Counted from the stretch's first letter, positions 1-11,072 are shown. The stretch: DNA of 64,000 nt from Glaciimonas immobilis (GCF_011947285.1 NZ_JAAOZT010000002.1:62001-126000); one strand, 5' to 3'. Program-made: numbers and translations. The notes: generated by a model from the sequence alone, not told the origin.

Positions 1-863
1 CAGTGCCCGCGCTGTCGGTGGGCGAGCAGCTGGCTCACATGCGGAAGCAGCATGGCTGGTCTATCGACGACGTTGCCAATCAGTTAAAACTTGCACCGCG
101 CCAAATCTATGCCATCGAAACCGATGACTATGATGCGTTGCCGACGATCGTCATGACACGTGGATACATTCGCTCCTATGCGAAGATGTTGGGCCTTGAT
201 CCCGCGACAATTCTGCCGAGTACAGTTCCAGTCAATGCGGCCAAAGTGCAGGTATTCGGCAAGCAACCCAACGCAACTATTTTTTCTGAGTCCCGACTGT
301 TACTGGCGGGTCGTAATAGCAGGGTGCCTTATAACTGGATTTTCGGAGTGGTCGGGGTCATCGTGATCGGCCTGGTGCTGGCGCAATTTGGCGGCTTATC
401 CATATTGCGTCAGGCACCGGTTTCATCTGGCTCTTCTTTACCTGCATCGGCAGCCGCCACGTCATCGAACGGGGCAACGGTTGAAACTGGTAATGCAGCG
501 CAGGAGCAGGCAGCAAAAAGCACGGAAAATATCACCGACGGCGCGGCATTGGCACCCGTTGCCGTAGTCGCTGAAGCGCTCAAACCGGGTGTTCCCGCGG
601 TTGGTGCAGTCTCTGCTGTGGGTGCCGTCAACCAGTTGAGCTTAACCTTCAAGCAGGACTCCTGGGTTGAAATAAGACGGGCAGATAAAACTTCCCTCTA
701 CTCACGTGTAGGAAAAGCTGGCACTACCGAGACGTTTGATATTAATCAACCCGTCTCTCTTGTTGTGGGTAATCTGGCCGGCGTAGAGGCTACGTTTCGA
801 GGTGCTGCGGTTGATCTGAAGGCCGGTGCAAAGAGTAATATTGCCCGACTCAATCTGAAATAA
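1..863 (+). CDS. rodZ: RodZ-like cytoskeleton protein, 5' end cut by window
   Basis: Membrane-anchored partner of MreB in rod-shape maintenance (family knowledge). The visible 286 residues start inside the N-terminal helix-turn-helix ([19 protein letters not shown]), followed by a basic linker and one membrane segment around residues 111-130. A Ser/Ala-rich periplasmic stretch and a C-terminal DUF4115-type beta domain ([14 protein letters not shown], then [11 protein letters not shown]) follow. The GTG at position 3 is probably an internal Val codon, because homologues carry extra residues before this point; the true start lies upstream of the window. ispG follows after 19 nt, the usual Burkholderiales order, so the two are probably co-transcribed. 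Confidence 0.85.
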   Translation, partial: VPALSVGEQLAHMRKQHGWSIDDVANQLKLAPRQIYAIETDDYDALPTIVMTRGYIRSYAKMLGLDPATILPSTVPVNAAKVQVFGKQPNATIFSESRLLLAGRNSRVPYNWIFGVVGVIVIGLVLAQFGGLSILRQAPVSSGSSLPASAAATSSNGATVETGNAAQEQAAKSTENITDGAALAPVAVVAEALKPGVPAVGAVSAVGAVNQLSLTFKQDSWVEIRRADKTSLYSRVGKAGTTETFDINQPVSLVVGNLAGVEATFRGAAVDLKAGAKSNIARLNLK

Positions 864-882
864 GTCAGAAAGCGAATTTTCC

Positions 883-2151
883 ATGTCGGATATCAATCCT
901 TTTACGTCGTCTGGTCCAGGCGCGCGCCGCGTTAGCCGCATTGCGACGGTAGCCTATGGCGCGCGTCAGATTTTGATCGGTGGCGGTGCACCGGTGGTAG
1001 TGCAGTCGATGACCAATACGGATACCGCAGACGCAATTGGTACAGCGATACAGGTTAAGGATCTGGCCCGGGCAGGGTCCGAACTTGTGCGCATTACCGT
1101 GGATAGACCGGAAGCGGCACAGGCAGTCCCGGCGATTCGCGAGCAACTCGATAAAATGGGCATTGACGTGCCTTTAGTGGGCGATTTTCACTATAACGGT
1201 CACACGCTGCTGAATGATTATCCCGACTGTGCCAAGGCGTTGTCCAAATATCGAATCAACCCCGGAAATGTGGGTAAAGGCGCAAAGCGAGATACCCAGT
1301 TTGCACAAATGATCGAGGCAGCCTGCAAATACGACAAACCGGTGCGCATTGGCGTAAATTGGGGAAGTCTTGATCAGGCATTATTGGCGCGGATTATGGA
1401 CCAGAATGCTCTGCGAAATGAACCTTGGGGCGCGCAGCAGGTCATGTATGAAGCTTTGGTGACCTCGGCCATAGAAAACGCCATCCGCGCGGAAGAGTTG
1501 GGATTGGCAGCAGACCGTATTATTCTGTCCTGCAAAGTTTCTGGCGTACAGGATTTGATTGCCGTGTACCGTGAATTGGCGCGTCGCTGCGATTATCCTT
1601 TGCACCTGGGATTGACAGAAGCGGGCATGGGAAGCAAAGGCATCGTGGCTTCTACAGCAGCGTTATCGATACTGTTGCAAGAAGGTATAGGCGACACGAT
1701 CAGGATCTCGCTCACCCCTGAACCGGGCGGCGATCGGACTAAAGAGATAGTGGTGGCGCAGGAGATTTTACAGACGATGGGTTTGCGAAAATTTGCACCC
1801 ATGGTGATTGCATGCCCAGGATGCGGCCGCACCACATCAACGGTATTCCAGGATTTGGCGGATAAAATTCAAACCTACCTGCGCGATCAGATGCCGGTAT
1901 GGAAAAAAGCTTATCCCGGTGTTGAAGGCATGAACGTCGCTGTCATGGGTTGTATCGTCAATGGACCGGGCGAATCCAAACATGCAAATATAGGCATCAG
2001 CCTGCCGGGCACGGGTGAGTCGCCCGCTGCACCAGTTTTTATTGACGGTGAAAAAAAGATGACCTTGCGCGGTGAGCGGATCGCCGAGGAATTTCAGGGA
2101 ATTGTGCTCGACTATGTCAAGAAACGCTACTCCGGACAGACTGTTGGGTAG
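883..2151 (+). CDS. ispG: 4-hydroxy-3-methylbut-2-enyl-diphosphate synthase (IspG/GcpE)
   Basis: Penultimate step of the MEP isoprenoid pathway: reductive ring opening of methylerythritol cyclodiphosphate to HMBPP on a 4Fe-4S cluster. The 422-residue protein begins with the conserved core ([20 protein letters not shown]) and carries the C-terminal cluster cysteines in CPGCGRTTS and CIVNGPGE. Length fits the direct (single TIM barrel plus cluster domain) bacterial form. It sits 19 nt behind rodZ and is followed by a 275-nt gap before hisS in which I see no gene. Confidence 0.97.
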   Translation: MSDINPFTSSGPGARRVSRIATVAYGARQILIGGGAPVVVQSMTNTDTADAIGTAIQVKDLARAGSELVRITVDRPEAAQAVPAIREQLDKMGIDVPLVGDFHYNGHTLLNDYPDCAKALSKYRINPGNVGKGAKRDTQFAQMIEAACKYDKPVRIGVNWGSLDQALLARIMDQNALRNEPWGAQQVMYEALVTSAIENAIRAEELGLAADRIILSCKVSGVQDLIAVYRELARRCDYPLHLGLTEAGMGSKGIVASTAALSILLQEGIGDTIRISLTPEPGGDRTKEIVVAQEILQTMGLRKFAPMVIACPGCGRTTSTVFQDLADKIQTYLRDQMPVWKKAYPGVEGMNVAVMGCIVNGPGESKHANIGISLPGTGESPAAPVFIDGEKKMTLRGERIAEEFQGIVLDYVKKRYSGQTVG

Positions 2152-2426
2152 ATTTTGATGCATAGGTTCTGATGTACGACTTATCGGTTAGTCGTCGGAG
2201 CGAAGTGTCTTCAATGTTGTAGGCAAAACAGAATACACGATTGAATATCCAGTTGTGAATATGCCCGGCAGAGGGCGCCAGGTAACGCGTAAGGCCGGTA
2301 ATCAAGTTTGTAAGCGCAAGATTGGTAAAGTGCACGTTTGTAACGTGGTTGGCCTTGGGGACGCGCTGATGGGCAGAGCGACCAGCCACCAAAATTTAAT
2401 GCCTGTTTAAGTGAGCATCAAGAAGA

Positions 2427-3797
2427 ATGTCAGAGATCAAAAAAGTCGAAAAAATAGTAGGCGTCAAAGGGATGAACGACATCCTGCCTGCCGATGCAGC
2501 GCTATGGGAGTTATTTGAAAATACGGTTGAGTCCGTGTTAAAAAGTTACGGCTTCCAGCAGATTCGCACACCTATCGTTGAGCCAACCGCTTTATTTTCA
2601 CGCGGCTTAGGCGCGGTCACGGACATCGTCGAAAAAGAAATGTACTCGTTCGTCGACTCAATGAATGGTGATAATCTCACTTTGCGTCCGGAAAGCACCG
2701 CAAGCGTTGTCCGTGCAGCCATTGAACATAATTTGACTTACGACGGTCCTAAACGGCTTTGGTATAGCGGCCCAATGTTTCGCCATGAGCGTCCACAGCG
2801 TGGGCGTTACCGCCAATTCCATCAGGTGGGCGCAGAAGCAATCGGCTTCACCGGCCCAGACATTGATGCAGAGTTAATTATGCTGTGTCAGCGTTTGTGG
2901 GACGACCTTGGACTGGATAACATTAAGCTCGAATTAAATTCCATCGGTGATGCTGAAGAAAGAAGCCGTCATCGCGTAGATTTGATCGCCTATTTCGAGC
3001 AGCATCAAGAAATACTGGATGCCGATGCGCAACGTCGCCTGCATTCCAATCCTTTGCGGATTCTGGATACCAAAAATCCCGCGATGCAAGCGATGGTCAA
3101 TGGCGCGCCGCAATTGCTGGACTATCTTGGGCAAGAATCGCGCGCCCATTTTGAAGGTGTGCAGAAAATCCTGCATCACAACAATATTCCGTTCACCATC
3201 AATCCCCGTTTGGTGCGCGGTATGGATTATTACAATCGTACGGTGTTTGAATGGGTGACAGATCAGCTGGGTTCTCAAGGCACAGTTTGCGGCGGTGGGC
3301 GCTATGATCCGCTGGTTGAAATGTTTGGCGGTAAATCAACGCCAGCCTGCGGTTTTGCAATGGGCGTAGAGCGTTTGCTGGAGTTAATGCGCGCCAGTGG
3401 CGAGCCTGTTACCCGGAATGAATGCGATGTCTATCTGGTGCATCAAGGCGAGGCCGCGCAACTGCAATCATTTGTTTTAGCAGAGCGATTACGTAGTGCG
3501 GGACTGGATGTTGTGCTACATTGCGCATCGGCGAACGCTGGTGGCAGTTTTAAATCCCAAATGAAACGGGCAGATGCCAGCGGTGCCGCGTATGCCGTTA
3601 TTATCGGTGAAGATGAGGTTGCCAATAATACCGCTGCAGTCAAAGTACTTCGTGCCGAAGCAGGCGTTAAAGAAGATGGCAGCAATCAGGCCGTGGTGCC
3701 TTTCGATGGCGTTCCCGACTATCTGGTAGATCTTATAGTTGGCAACGATGATCATGGGCATGATCATGATCACCAGCACGTTCACTATCACCATTAA
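2427..3797 (+). CDS. hisS: Histidyl-tRNA synthetase with a His-rich C-terminal tail
   Basis: Charges tRNA-His in the cytoplasm. It is a class II synthetase: motif 1 region near residue 80, motif 2 ([16 protein letters not shown]), the histidine-specific signature ([15 protein letters not shown]) and motif 3 ([14 protein letters not shown] ... GFAMGVERL), then the anticodon-binding domain. At 456 residues it is about 30 longer than the E. coli enzyme; the excess is a tail [17 protein letters not shown] with eight His in the last 14 residues. The start at ATG 2427 follows an AAGAAG Shine-Dalgarno. yfgM follows 11 nt later. The tail could bind metal or make synthesis sensitive to His-tRNA supply; both ideas are inference. 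Confidence 0.97.
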   Translation: MSEIKKVEKIVGVKGMNDILPADAALWELFENTVESVLKSYGFQQIRTPIVEPTALFSRGLGAVTDIVEKEMYSFVDSMNGDNLTLRPESTASVVRAAIEHNLTYDGPKRLWYSGPMFRHERPQRGRYRQFHQVGAEAIGFTGPDIDAELIMLCQRLWDDLGLDNIKLELNSIGDAEERSRHRVDLIAYFEQHQEILDADAQRRLHSNPLRILDTKNPAMQAMVNGAPQLLDYLGQESRAHFEGVQKILHHNNIPFTINPRLVRGMDYYNRTVFEWVTDQLGSQGTVCGGGRYDPLVEMFGGKSTPACGFAMGVERLLELMRASGEPVTRNECDVYLVHQGEAAQLQSFVLAERLRSAGLDVVLHCASANAGGSFKSQMKRADASGAAYAVIIGEDEVANNTAAVKVLRAEAGVKEDGSNQAVVPFDGVPDYLVDLIVGNDDHGHDHDHQHVHYHH

Positions 3798-3808
3798 AGT
3801 AAACTATC

Positions 3809-4459
3809 ATGGCATTCAATCTCGAAGAGCAAGAACAGTTAGCGACCATAAACGACTGGTGGAAAAAGTACGGTAACCTCACGACATGGGTGGTGATCAT
3901 CGCGCTGGCCGGTTATGCCGGTTGGGGTGGTTGGAAATTCTACCAAAATAGTCAGGCTGCGCAGGCCTCGCAATTGTATGAAGAACTGCAAAAAGCAGTC
4001 GGTGCTAAAGATAATGCTAAAGTACTGCGTGCCGCGACTGATATGCAACAAAAATTCGGCAGGACCGCGTATGCGGAGATGGCAGGACTGACTGCTGCCA
4101 AGTCGGCTTTTGATGCAAACGACCTGAATGGTGCGAAAACGCAATTGCAATGGGTAATCGAACATGGCCGTGAAGAGGCATACCAAACCATTGCAAAAGT
4201 GCGTCTGGCTGGCGTTCTGCTTGATCAAAACGCTTATGATGAAGGTTTGAAAGTGTTGAGCGGAGATGTATCTCCTGAATTCGCCAGCGTATTGGCTGAT
4301 CGTAAAGGCGATATTCTGGTCGCCCAGAACAAGCTAGCGGAGGCGCGTGTCGCTTATCAGTCTGCGATCGACAAGTCGGCAGCAGGAAGTCAGGCCCGTC
4401 AACTGATACAAATAAAATTGGACGCAATTGGTGGAGCGCCGGCTAAAGCCGCGGCCTGA
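3809..4459 (+). CDS. yfgM: YfgM-type membrane-anchored TPR protein
   Basis: Ancillary SecYEG/BamB-associated periplasmic chaperone partner of the YfgM family. The 216-residue protein has a short cytoplasmic N-terminus (MAFNLEEQEQLATINDWWKK), one membrane helix at about residues 25-43 (WVVIIALAGYAGWGGWKFYQ) and a helical TPR-like periplasmic domain of the TPR_21 kind. It lies between hisS and bamB, the conserved order in gamma- and betaproteobacteria. No signal cleavage site is seen, consistent with an uncleaved anchor. Confidence 0.9.
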   Translation: MAFNLEEQEQLATINDWWKKYGNLTTWVVIIALAGYAGWGGWKFYQNSQAAQASQLYEELQKAVGAKDNAKVLRAATDMQQKFGRTAYAEMAGLTAAKSAFDANDLNGAKTQLQWVIEHGREEAYQTIAKVRLAGVLLDQNAYDEGLKVLSGDVSPEFASVLADRKGDILVAQNKLAEARVAYQSAIDKSAAGSQARQLIQIKLDAIGGAPAKAAA

Positions 4460-4521
4460 TCCCCGGAACTTTCCATCTGTTTAAAAGATTCGCTCAGAAA
4501 ATTTCGCAAAAAGGGAAGCAA

Positions 4522-5676
4522 ATGCAGAAGTTGCAAAAAGTCCGTACAGCAGTGAAATTTGCATGCGCAGGTGCGGTGATTGTATTATCAGGTTGTTCAC
4601 TGTTTTCCGGTAAAGCGCCGAGTAATCCACCAGCGCCTTTAGTGCAATTTAAGCCGGCGCTGACAGTGCGTACGGTCTGGTCGGCTTCGGTCGGTAATGC
4701 CGGAGAATATACTTTTTCACCCGCTGTTTCGGGCGCTAGCGTTTATGCTGCGTCTGCGGATGGCACAGTGACCCGGATTGACGCTGCCAAAGGCGTCGCC
4801 GCCTGGCGTATCAATGCTGGAATGAAATTGACGGCTGGTGTTGGAACAGACGGTTTTTTTGTCGCCGTCGCCGGTGAAAAGGGTGCACTACTAGTCTATG
4901 ATGCAGAAGGAAAGCTGCGTTGGAAGGCGCAGGCATCAAGCGAAATATTATCCTCGCCTGCGGTGGGACAAGGTTTGGTAATCGTACGTAGTCTGGACAA
5001 TCGGATTACCGCTTACGACGCTGAATCAGGCGAGCGTAAGTGGACGGCTCAACGGAGTGTTCCATCGCTTACTTTACGTTCTGCACCGGGCATATTGATC
5101 GTCGCGCAAGCGGCATTTGTTGCATTGCCGGGCGGTCGTTTGTCAGCATTAAATCTGGCTAACGGTGGCCCGTGGTGGGAAATGGCAATTGGCGACCCTC
5201 GCGGAACGACTGAGTTAGAACGTGTGGCCGATGCTTCCGGTATGCCTTTATTAACAGGTAAGGACGTCTGCGCGGTAGCCTATCAGGGACGTGTAGGTTG
5301 TTTCGACGGCGGCTCTGGTGCAGCCCATTGGGTCAAAAACTTCTCTAGTGCTGTTGGCGTCGGCGGCGATGATCGTAATCTGTATGCGGCGGACGAACAC
5401 GGCGCAGTGAGTGCCTTCACCATAGACAACGGAACGGTCGTTTGGCGCAGTGATGCGCTGGCCAACCGCCAACTGTCTAGCCCGGTAGCGTTTGGCCCTT
5501 CTGTTGCAGTGGGCGATTTCGAAGGCTATATCCATTTCTTGTCACGTGAAAACGGATCGTTAGTGGCGCGTGTTCGTGCCGATAAAAGCGCGGTTTTGCC
5601 TACTTCAGTTGTGGCGGGATCGAATGTAATTTTTCAAACCAAATCAGGGACATTGATCGCTTTAGCGACAGAGTAA
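4522..5676 (+). CDS. bamB: Outer-membrane assembly lipoprotein BamB
   Basis: Beta-propeller lipoprotein of the BAM complex that inserts outer-membrane proteins. The 384 residues begin with a lipoprotein signal ending in the lipobox LSGC near residue 25, then repeated PQQ-like blades (for example [22 protein letters not shown] and [13 protein letters not shown]). The length matches the family. The gene is read with yfgM (62-nt gap) and der (7-nt gap), the usual context. Confidence 0.95.
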   Translation: MQKLQKVRTAVKFACAGAVIVLSGCSLFSGKAPSNPPAPLVQFKPALTVRTVWSASVGNAGEYTFSPAVSGASVYAASADGTVTRIDAAKGVAAWRINAGMKLTAGVGTDGFFVAVAGEKGALLVYDAEGKLRWKAQASSEILSSPAVGQGLVIVRSLDNRITAYDAESGERKWTAQRSVPSLTLRSAPGILIVAQAAFVALPGGRLSALNLANGGPWWEMAIGDPRGTTELERVADASGMPLLTGKDVCAVAYQGRVGCFDGGSGAAHWVKNFSSAVGVGGDDRNLYAADEHGAVSAFTIDNGTVVWRSDALANRQLSSPVAFGPSVAVGDFEGYIHFLSRENGSLVARVRADKSAVLPTSVVAGSNVIFQTKSGTLIALATE

Positions 5677-5683
5677 CAACTTA

Positions 5684-7027
5684 ATGAAGCCAGTAATTGC
5701 ACTTGTAGGACGCCCGAACGTCGGCAAATCCACTTTATTCAACCGCATGACGCGCTCGCGCGATGCGTTAGTGGCGGATATGCCCGGATTGACCCGTGAT
5801 CGCCACTATGGCGAGGGTCGTATGGGCGAGCGGCCATTTTTGGTCATCGATACCGGTGGTTTCGAGCCGGTGGCTAAAGACGGCATCATGCATGAAATGG
5901 CCAAGCAGACCAAGCAAGCGGTCGCAGAGGCCGATGTAGTGATTTTTATTGTAGACGGCCGTCAGGGACTGACGCCACACGATAAAACTATCACAGATTT
6001 TCTGCGTAAATCAGGTCGTTCTGTGATGTTAGTCGTGAATAAATCCGAGGGTATGAAATACACCTCAGTCACCGCAGAGTTTTACGAACTGGGACTTGGC
6101 GATCCGTACGTTATCTCTGCCGCGCACGGTGATGGTGTAGCCGATCTGGTTGAGGAATCGCTCGATCTCGCTTTCGCTCAGCGCCCACCCGAGGTAGAAG
6201 AGCCGGTTAGTAACGAAAGAAGTATTAAGCTTGCCATCGTAGGCCGCCCAAACGTTGGTAAATCGACGCTGGTAAATACGTTGCTAGGCGAAGAGCGCGT
6301 GATTGCATTTGATATGCCAGGCACGACTCGTGACTCGATTGAGATTCCGTTTGAGCGCGACGGTACGCAATACACATTAATCGATACAGCAGGAATCCGT
6401 CGACGCGGTAAGGTTTTTGAGGCGATTGAAAAATTCTCGGTGGTCAAAACACTGCAGTCTATCTCTGAAGCCAACGTCGTGTTATTACTGTTAGATGCGC
6501 AACAGGATATCTCCGAGCAAGATGCGCATATCGCCGGATTTATTCTTGAAACAGGACGCGCACTGGTGGTCGGCATCAACAAGTGGGATGGTCTGACGAC
6601 TGAGCGTCGTGATGAAATCAAGATCGATCTGGATCGCAAACTGAATTTTCTATCGTTCGCCAAATGGCATTACATCTCCGCGCTGAAATCGACTGGCATC
6701 GCTCCATTGATGAAGTCTGTCGATGCTGCTTATGCCGCGGCCATGTCTAACTTGACGACGCCGAAACTGACCCGTGCATTGTTGGAAGCTGTTGAACATC
6801 AGCAGCCGCGCCGCAAGGGCTCAATTCGCCCTAAATTGCGATACGCGCATCAAGGCGGAATGAACCCACCGATCGTCGTCATTCACGGCAATTCGCTCGA
6901 AGCGATCGATGCAAACTACCGACGTTATCTTGAAAAATACTTTCGTGAAACTTTTTCGCTTATTGGGACTCCATTACGTATCGAGTTTAAGTCAGGGAAG
7001 AACCCGTTTGCTCGTCCGGTAAAATAG
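5684..7027 (+). CDS. der: Ribosome-assembly GTPase Der (EngA)
   Basis: Double-GTPase factor for 50S subunit maturation. There are two G domains in tandem: first G1 [12 protein letters not shown] at about residues 8-19 with DTGG, and second G1 [12 protein letters not shown] near residue 187 with DTAG and NKWD. A KH-like C-terminal domain follows ([20 protein letters not shown]). Length (447) is typical. The start is 7 nt after the bamB stop, implying translational proximity in one transcript. Confidence 0.97.
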   Translation: MKPVIALVGRPNVGKSTLFNRMTRSRDALVADMPGLTRDRHYGEGRMGERPFLVIDTGGFEPVAKDGIMHEMAKQTKQAVAEADVVIFIVDGRQGLTPHDKTITDFLRKSGRSVMLVVNKSEGMKYTSVTAEFYELGLGDPYVISAAHGDGVADLVEESLDLAFAQRPPEVEEPVSNERSIKLAIVGRPNVGKSTLVNTLLGEERVIAFDMPGTTRDSIEIPFERDGTQYTLIDTAGIRRRGKVFEAIEKFSVVKTLQSISEANVVLLLLDAQQDISEQDAHIAGFILETGRALVVGINKWDGLTTERRDEIKIDLDRKLNFLSFAKWHYISALKSTGIAPLMKSVDAAYAAAMSNLTTPKLTRALLEAVEHQQPRRKGSIRPKLRYAHQGGMNPPIVVIHGNSLEAIDANYRRYLEKYFRETFSLIGTPLRIEFKSGKNPFARPVK

Positions 7028-7093
7028 ATTTCCGTTGGCAGGAATAGCAGAAATCGTTTACATTCGTTATACACCACCGAGTCAACCATAGAA

Positions 7094-7114
7094 ACTCCGT
7101 CAAATTGACGGAGT
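7094..7114 (+). terminator. Hairpin between der and hfq
   Basis: ACTCCGTC and GACGGAGT form an 8-bp perfect stem around AAATT. It lies 67 nt past the der stop and 40 nt before hfq. The run after it (CGGTTTGACTTCT) is only moderately T-rich, so it is a weak or partial terminator, or a processing hairpin at the 5' end of the hfq message. Confidence 0.5.
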
Positions 7115-7153
7115 CGGTTTGACTTCTAATCACAACAACATAGTGGAGTAGCC

Positions 7154-7390
7154 ATGAGTAATAAAGGGCAATTGTTACAAGACCCGTTTCTAAACGCCTT
7201 ACGTAAAGAACACGTCCCGGTATCAATATATTTAGTAAATGGTATTAAGCTTCAAGGCCATATTGAGTCTTTTGACCAATACGTCGTGCTGCTGCGTAAT
7301 ACCGTGACACAAATGGTTTATAAGCATGCCATCTCAACTGTTGTGCCTGCACGCGCTGTGACGCTTAATCTTGAAGCAGACGCAGAGTAA
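7154..7390 (+). CDS. hfq: RNA chaperone Hfq
   Basis: Sm-like hexameric RNA chaperone for sRNA-mRNA pairing. The 78-residue protein shows Sm1 ([15 protein letters not shown]) and Sm2 with the YKHAISTV signature, and a very short acidic tail (LEADAE), as is common in Burkholderiales. A Shine-Dalgarno (GTGGAG) precedes ATG 7154. hflX follows after 39 nt, the conserved hfq-hflX-hflK-hflC order. Confidence 0.98.
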   Translation: MSNKGQLLQDPFLNALRKEHVPVSIYLVNGIKLQGHIESFDQYVVLLRNTVTQMVYKHAISTVVPARAVTLNLEADAE

Positions 7391-7429
7391 TCAATTGCTG
7401 TCCGCCCGGACAGCTATTCGACCCCTCCT

Positions 7430-8569
7430 ATGCGCGCCGCATTAGTCGGCGTGGACTTCGGCAAAGGTGACTTTGCCGCTAGTCTGGAAGAGTTATCCCT
7501 GCTGGCAAAGTCGGCAGGTGCGGTGCCAATCGTTACCATCACTGGACGGCGAGGGGCGCCTGATGCTGCCTTATTTGTCGGTTCCGGCAAGGCACAGGAA
7601 ATCGCCGATGCGGTCCTGGATGATGATATTGAGATTATTATTTTCAACCACGCCCTGTCTCCGGCACAGCAACGCAATCTCGAACGCGTATTAAAAGTCC
7701 GCGTCCTTGACCGCACGAGCTTGATTTTGGACATTTTTGCCCAACGTGCGAAAAGTCACGAAGGTAAGGTTCAGGTAGAGTTGGCGCAACTTCAGCATTT
7801 GGCAACCCGCCTTATTCGTGGCTGGACCCATCTGGAGCGGCAAAAGGGCGGCATAGGTTTGCGCGGTCCGGGTGAAACGCAGCTAGAAACCGACCGTCGA
7901 TTGTTGGGGGATCGGGTGAAGGCTTTACGCGGTCGTCTGGAAAAACTGCATCGCCAGCACGCAACGCAACGGCGCGCACGTGGACGTAGCAACATTCCTT
8001 CGATTTCGCTTGTAGGCTATACCAACGCTGGCAAATCGACGTTGTTTAATGCATTGTCTAAGGCCGGTGTGTACGCAGCGGATCAATTGTTTGCCACGCT
8101 AGACACGACATCGCGAAAAATCTATCTTGGCGAAGGTGCCAATGTCGTGATTTCCGATACCGTCGGTTTCATTCGGGAACTACCGCATCAACTAGTCGCC
8201 GCCTTTAGAGCAACACTGGAAGAAACCATCCATGCAGATTTGTTGCTGCATGTAGTCGATGCGGCTAGTCCTGCGCGACTGGAGCAAATTGAGCAGGTCA
8301 ATCTGGTGCTCAAAGAAATCGGTGCCGATCATATTCCACAGATCCTTGTATGGAACAAGATCGATGCTGCGGAGTTGTCTCCGGGCATTGAGCGTAACGA
8401 GTATGATAAAATTCAGCGTGTTTTTATAAGCGCTCAAACTGGTGCTGGTCTTGGACTGATGCGTCAGGCAATTACAGAATTTGTAACAGATAACAACGCG
8501 GCGAGGGTCGATCAACAGCAAAATGAAAATACCCAAAGTATCGAGGACTCGCAGATAAAACGCCTCTAA
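7430..8569 (+). CDS. hflX: Ribosome-associated GTPase HflX
   Basis: Heat-shock ribosome-splitting GTPase of the OBG-HflX group. The 379 residues comprise an N-terminal HflX domain with the Gly-rich GGIGLRGPGETQLE signature, a coiled-coil linker and a G domain with GYTNAGKSTLFN (G1), DTVGFI (G3) and NKID (G4). Length and context between hfq and hflK are standard. Confidence 0.96.
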   Translation: MRAALVGVDFGKGDFAASLEELSLLAKSAGAVPIVTITGRRGAPDAALFVGSGKAQEIADAVLDDDIEIIIFNHALSPAQQRNLERVLKVRVLDRTSLILDIFAQRAKSHEGKVQVELAQLQHLATRLIRGWTHLERQKGGIGLRGPGETQLETDRRLLGDRVKALRGRLEKLHRQHATQRRARGRSNIPSISLVGYTNAGKSTLFNALSKAGVYAADQLFATLDTTSRKIYLGEGANVVISDTVGFIRELPHQLVAAFRATLEETIHADLLLHVVDAASPARLEQIEQVNLVLKEIGADHIPQILVWNKIDAAELSPGIERNEYDKIQRVFISAQTGAGLGLMRQAITEFVTDNNAARVDQQQNENTQSIEDSQIKRL

Positions 8570-8608
8570 AGAGCATTCCAACCTATTTTTATACCGGATC
8601 ACGATCGA

Positions 8609-9910
8609 ATGCTTGGTTCTATATTCAAAAAAATTGGTGTCAAATTTTCGCTTAACGACCCGCAGTGGGGCCGTAAACCGCAAAATGATAACCAACAAAA
8701 CAATGACGGCAAAAAGCCGAATAATGGCCCACCGGATCTCGACCAGTTATGGCGTGATTTTAACCAACGTCTGAATCGTTTTTTTGGTAACAAAAATAAC
8801 GGCGGCGGTGGCAGCGGCGACTCCAATAGCGGCAGCAGTGGCTTTCCTTCCGGCAAAAACGCTGGCGTCGGCGTCGGCATTATTGGCGCAATTGTGATAT
8901 TTCTCTGGGTGGTTAGCGGATTTTTTACCGTACAGGAAGGGCAGACCGGCGTGGTCATGACTTTCGGTAAATATAGCCACTCTACAATGGCGGGTGTTAA
9001 TTGGCGCTGGCCTTACCCGATACAAAGCCATGAAATTGTCAACGTCTCCGGCGTTCGTACAATTGAAGTCGGCTATCGCGGTAACGCAAAAAATAAGCAG
9101 CCCAAAGAAGCCCTGATGTTGACTGAGGATGAAAATATCATCGATATTCAGTTTGCAGTACAGTACAAATTAAAAAGCGCAGCGGACTGGCTGTACCAAA
9201 TTCGCAATCCAGAAGAAACGGTGCGACAGGTCGCTGAAGCCGCTGTCCGAGAAGTTGTCGGTAAAAGTCAAATGGACTTTGTGTTGTATGAAGGCCGCGA
9301 AAAAGTCGCTCTGGATGTTGGTCAATTGATGCAGCAAATTCTTGATCATTACAAAAGTGGCGTACAGGTCACTAATGTGACCATGCAGGGAGTTCAACCG
9401 CCCGAACAGGTTCAGGCGGCCTTTGATGATGCTGTGAAAGCAGGCCAGGATCGCGAACGCCAAAAGAACGAAGGACAAGCTTACGCTAATGATGTAATTC
9501 CTAAAGCCCGTGGCGCAGCTTCGCGCCTGTTGCAGGAAGCTGAGGCATACAGTGCCCGTGTGACGGCGAACGCAGAAGGAGATGCATCACGTTTCAGGCA
9601 AGTGTTGACCGAGTACCAAAAAGCGCCCGCTGTCACGCGTGATCGTATGTATTTGGATACTATGCAACAAATCTTCGCGAATACTACCAAAGTCATGATT
9701 GATGCCAAGAGCGGAAATAATTTGTTGTACCTGCCTTTGGAAAAATTGATTGCGCAATCAATTGCCAGCGGTACGGTTGGTGGTACATCGCCAAGTGCAG
9801 CCAGCGGGATAAGCCCGGCCACGGCACCGGTAGTGCCGTTGAAAGAAAGTGATGCGCAAGGGGTAATTGACTCGCGTTCCCGTGACAACCGTAATCGGGA
9901 GAGCAGATAA
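8609..9910 (+). CDS. hflK: HflK, FtsH-protease modulator subunit
   Basis: SPFH-family membrane protein that forms the HflKC cage around FtsH. There is a Gly/Asn/Gln-rich cytoplasmic N-terminus (about residues 1-85), one membrane segment at about 88-110 (GVGIIGAIVIFLWVVSGFF), then the SPFH domain beginning FTVQEGQTGVVMTFGKY and a long helical region. Length is 433. The stop overlaps the hflC start (TAATG), so the pair is translationally coupled. Confidence 0.95.
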   Translation: MLGSIFKKIGVKFSLNDPQWGRKPQNDNQQNNDGKKPNNGPPDLDQLWRDFNQRLNRFFGNKNNGGGGSGDSNSGSSGFPSGKNAGVGVGIIGAIVIFLWVVSGFFTVQEGQTGVVMTFGKYSHSTMAGVNWRWPYPIQSHEIVNVSGVRTIEVGYRGNAKNKQPKEALMLTEDENIIDIQFAVQYKLKSAADWLYQIRNPEETVRQVAEAAVREVVGKSQMDFVLYEGREKVALDVGQLMQQILDHYKSGVQVTNVTMQGVQPPEQVQAAFDDAVKAGQDRERQKNEGQAYANDVIPKARGAASRLLQEAEAYSARVTANAEGDASRFRQVLTEYQKAPAVTRDRMYLDTMQQIFANTTKVMIDAKSGNNLLYLPLEKLIAQSIASGTVGGTSPSAASGISPATAPVVPLKESDAQGVIDSRSRDNRNRESR

Positions 9911-10791
9911 TGAACCGTTTAATATCTCTCGCTGTTGGCGTGTTTATCGTACTGGGATTGTTGCTTTCCACTGTATTTGTGGTGGATCAGCGGCAATACG
10001 GCATCTTGTTTGCTTTTGGTGAAGTCAAAGAAGTAATTAGTGAGCCGGGGCTGCATTTCAAATTGCCAGCACCGTTTCAAAATGTCGTATTTTTGGATAA
10101 GCGGATATTGACAATCGATCCACCTGAGGCCGACAGATTTATTACTGCTGAAAAGAAAAACGTCCTGATCGATGCTTTCGTTAAATGGCGGATCACTGAT
10201 CCTAAATTGTTTTTTGTGAGTTTTGGCGTAGATGAACAACGTGCGCAAGAGCGGATGTCTCAAATCGTTAAAGCCGCGTTGAACGAAGAAATTACCAAGC
10301 GCACAGTGCGCGAAGTAATCTCTGGAGAGCGCGGCAAAGTAATGGACGCGTTGCGCAAGAAGGTTGCAGAAGAAGCACGGCAGATCGGTGTTGATATTGT
10401 TGACGTGCGTTTGAAGCGCGTTGATTATGTTGATCAAATTAATGCTTCGGTATATGACCGTATGAAGTCAGAGCGTGCGCGTGTGGCCAATGAATTACGC
10501 TCAACGGGTTTTGCTGAGTCGGAGAAGATTCGTGCTGATGCAGATAAACAACGGACGGTGATTTTGGCGGAAGCCTATCGGGATGCTGAAAATATGCGCG
10601 GTGAAGGCGATGCAAAGGCTTCGCAGACTTATGCGCAAGCTTTCAGCAAGAGCCCAGAGTTCTATAAGTTTTATCGTAGTCTCGAGGCTTATCGTGCCAG
10701 CTTTAAGACCCGACAGGATTTGATGGTGATTGATCCTAGCTCCGAATTCTTTAAGTATTTTAAGAATCCGGGTGTCGGTGCTGCGAAGTAA
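9910..10791 (+). CDS. hflC: HflC, FtsH-protease modulator subunit
   Basis: Partner of HflK in the periplasm-facing complex around FtsH. It has an N-terminal membrane segment (residues 5-25), an SPFH domain starting VVDQRQYGILFAFGEVKEV and a helical C-terminus, with length 293. It is the last gene of the hfq-hflX-hflK-hflC run; a terminator lies 245 nt downstream. The small DUF2065 gene often found behind hflC in related genera was not found here. Confidence 0.95.
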   Translation: MNRLISLAVGVFIVLGLLLSTVFVVDQRQYGILFAFGEVKEVISEPGLHFKLPAPFQNVVFLDKRILTIDPPEADRFITAEKKNVLIDAFVKWRITDPKLFFVSFGVDEQRAQERMSQIVKAALNEEITKRTVREVISGERGKVMDALRKKVAEEARQIGVDIVDVRLKRVDYVDQINASVYDRMKSERARVANELRSTGFAESEKIRADADKQRTVILAEAYRDAENMRGEGDAKASQTYAQAFSKSPEFYKFYRSLEAYRASFKTRQDLMVIDPSSEFFKYFKNPGVGAAK

Positions 10792-10863
10792 TACGAAGTC
10801 TAGACCGCAACAGGTGTGAACAAAAGCCGTTTGAATCAGGTGCGGCGGTGCAACAGTACAGAT

Positions 10864-10906
10864 GTACTTTATGCACTGCCGTAGAGCCAGGTAGAGCATA
10901 AAGTAC
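10864..10906. repeat. 11-bp inverted repeat downstream of hflC
   Basis: Arms GTACTTTATGC and GCATAAAGTAC are perfect complements separated by 21 nt. They lie in the 483-nt gap between hflC and hisZ, which contains no convincing gene. There is no T-run, so it is not a standard terminator; it may protect the hflC mRNA 3' end. Confidence 0.6.
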
Positions 10907-11036
10907 AAAGACAGGTTCCAAGCATCCAAATGGTTTTTGGTGCAACTTAGTTGCATTTTAACAATTTTCGACCATCATTAATGCGTTTTTTCTGACGATG
11001 CATGGTGTTTAAAATGGTTGGCAAAACAGTAATATG

Positions 11037-11072
11037 ATGGCGTCATTAATCCAGACGCCATTTCTTTTTTTT
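11037..11072 (+). terminator. Rho-independent terminator after hflC
   Basis: ATGGCGTC and GACGCCAT form an 8-bp perfect stem with a 9-nt loop, followed by TTCTTTTTTTT. This is a strong intrinsic terminator closing the rodZ-to-hflC housekeeping run. Confidence 0.88.

Noticed and set aside
3740-3797. His-rich tail of HisS as a cloning tag artefact
   Set aside because: The codons mix CAT and CAC with Asp, Gly, Gln, Val and Tyr between them, and normal intergenic DNA follows; it looks native.
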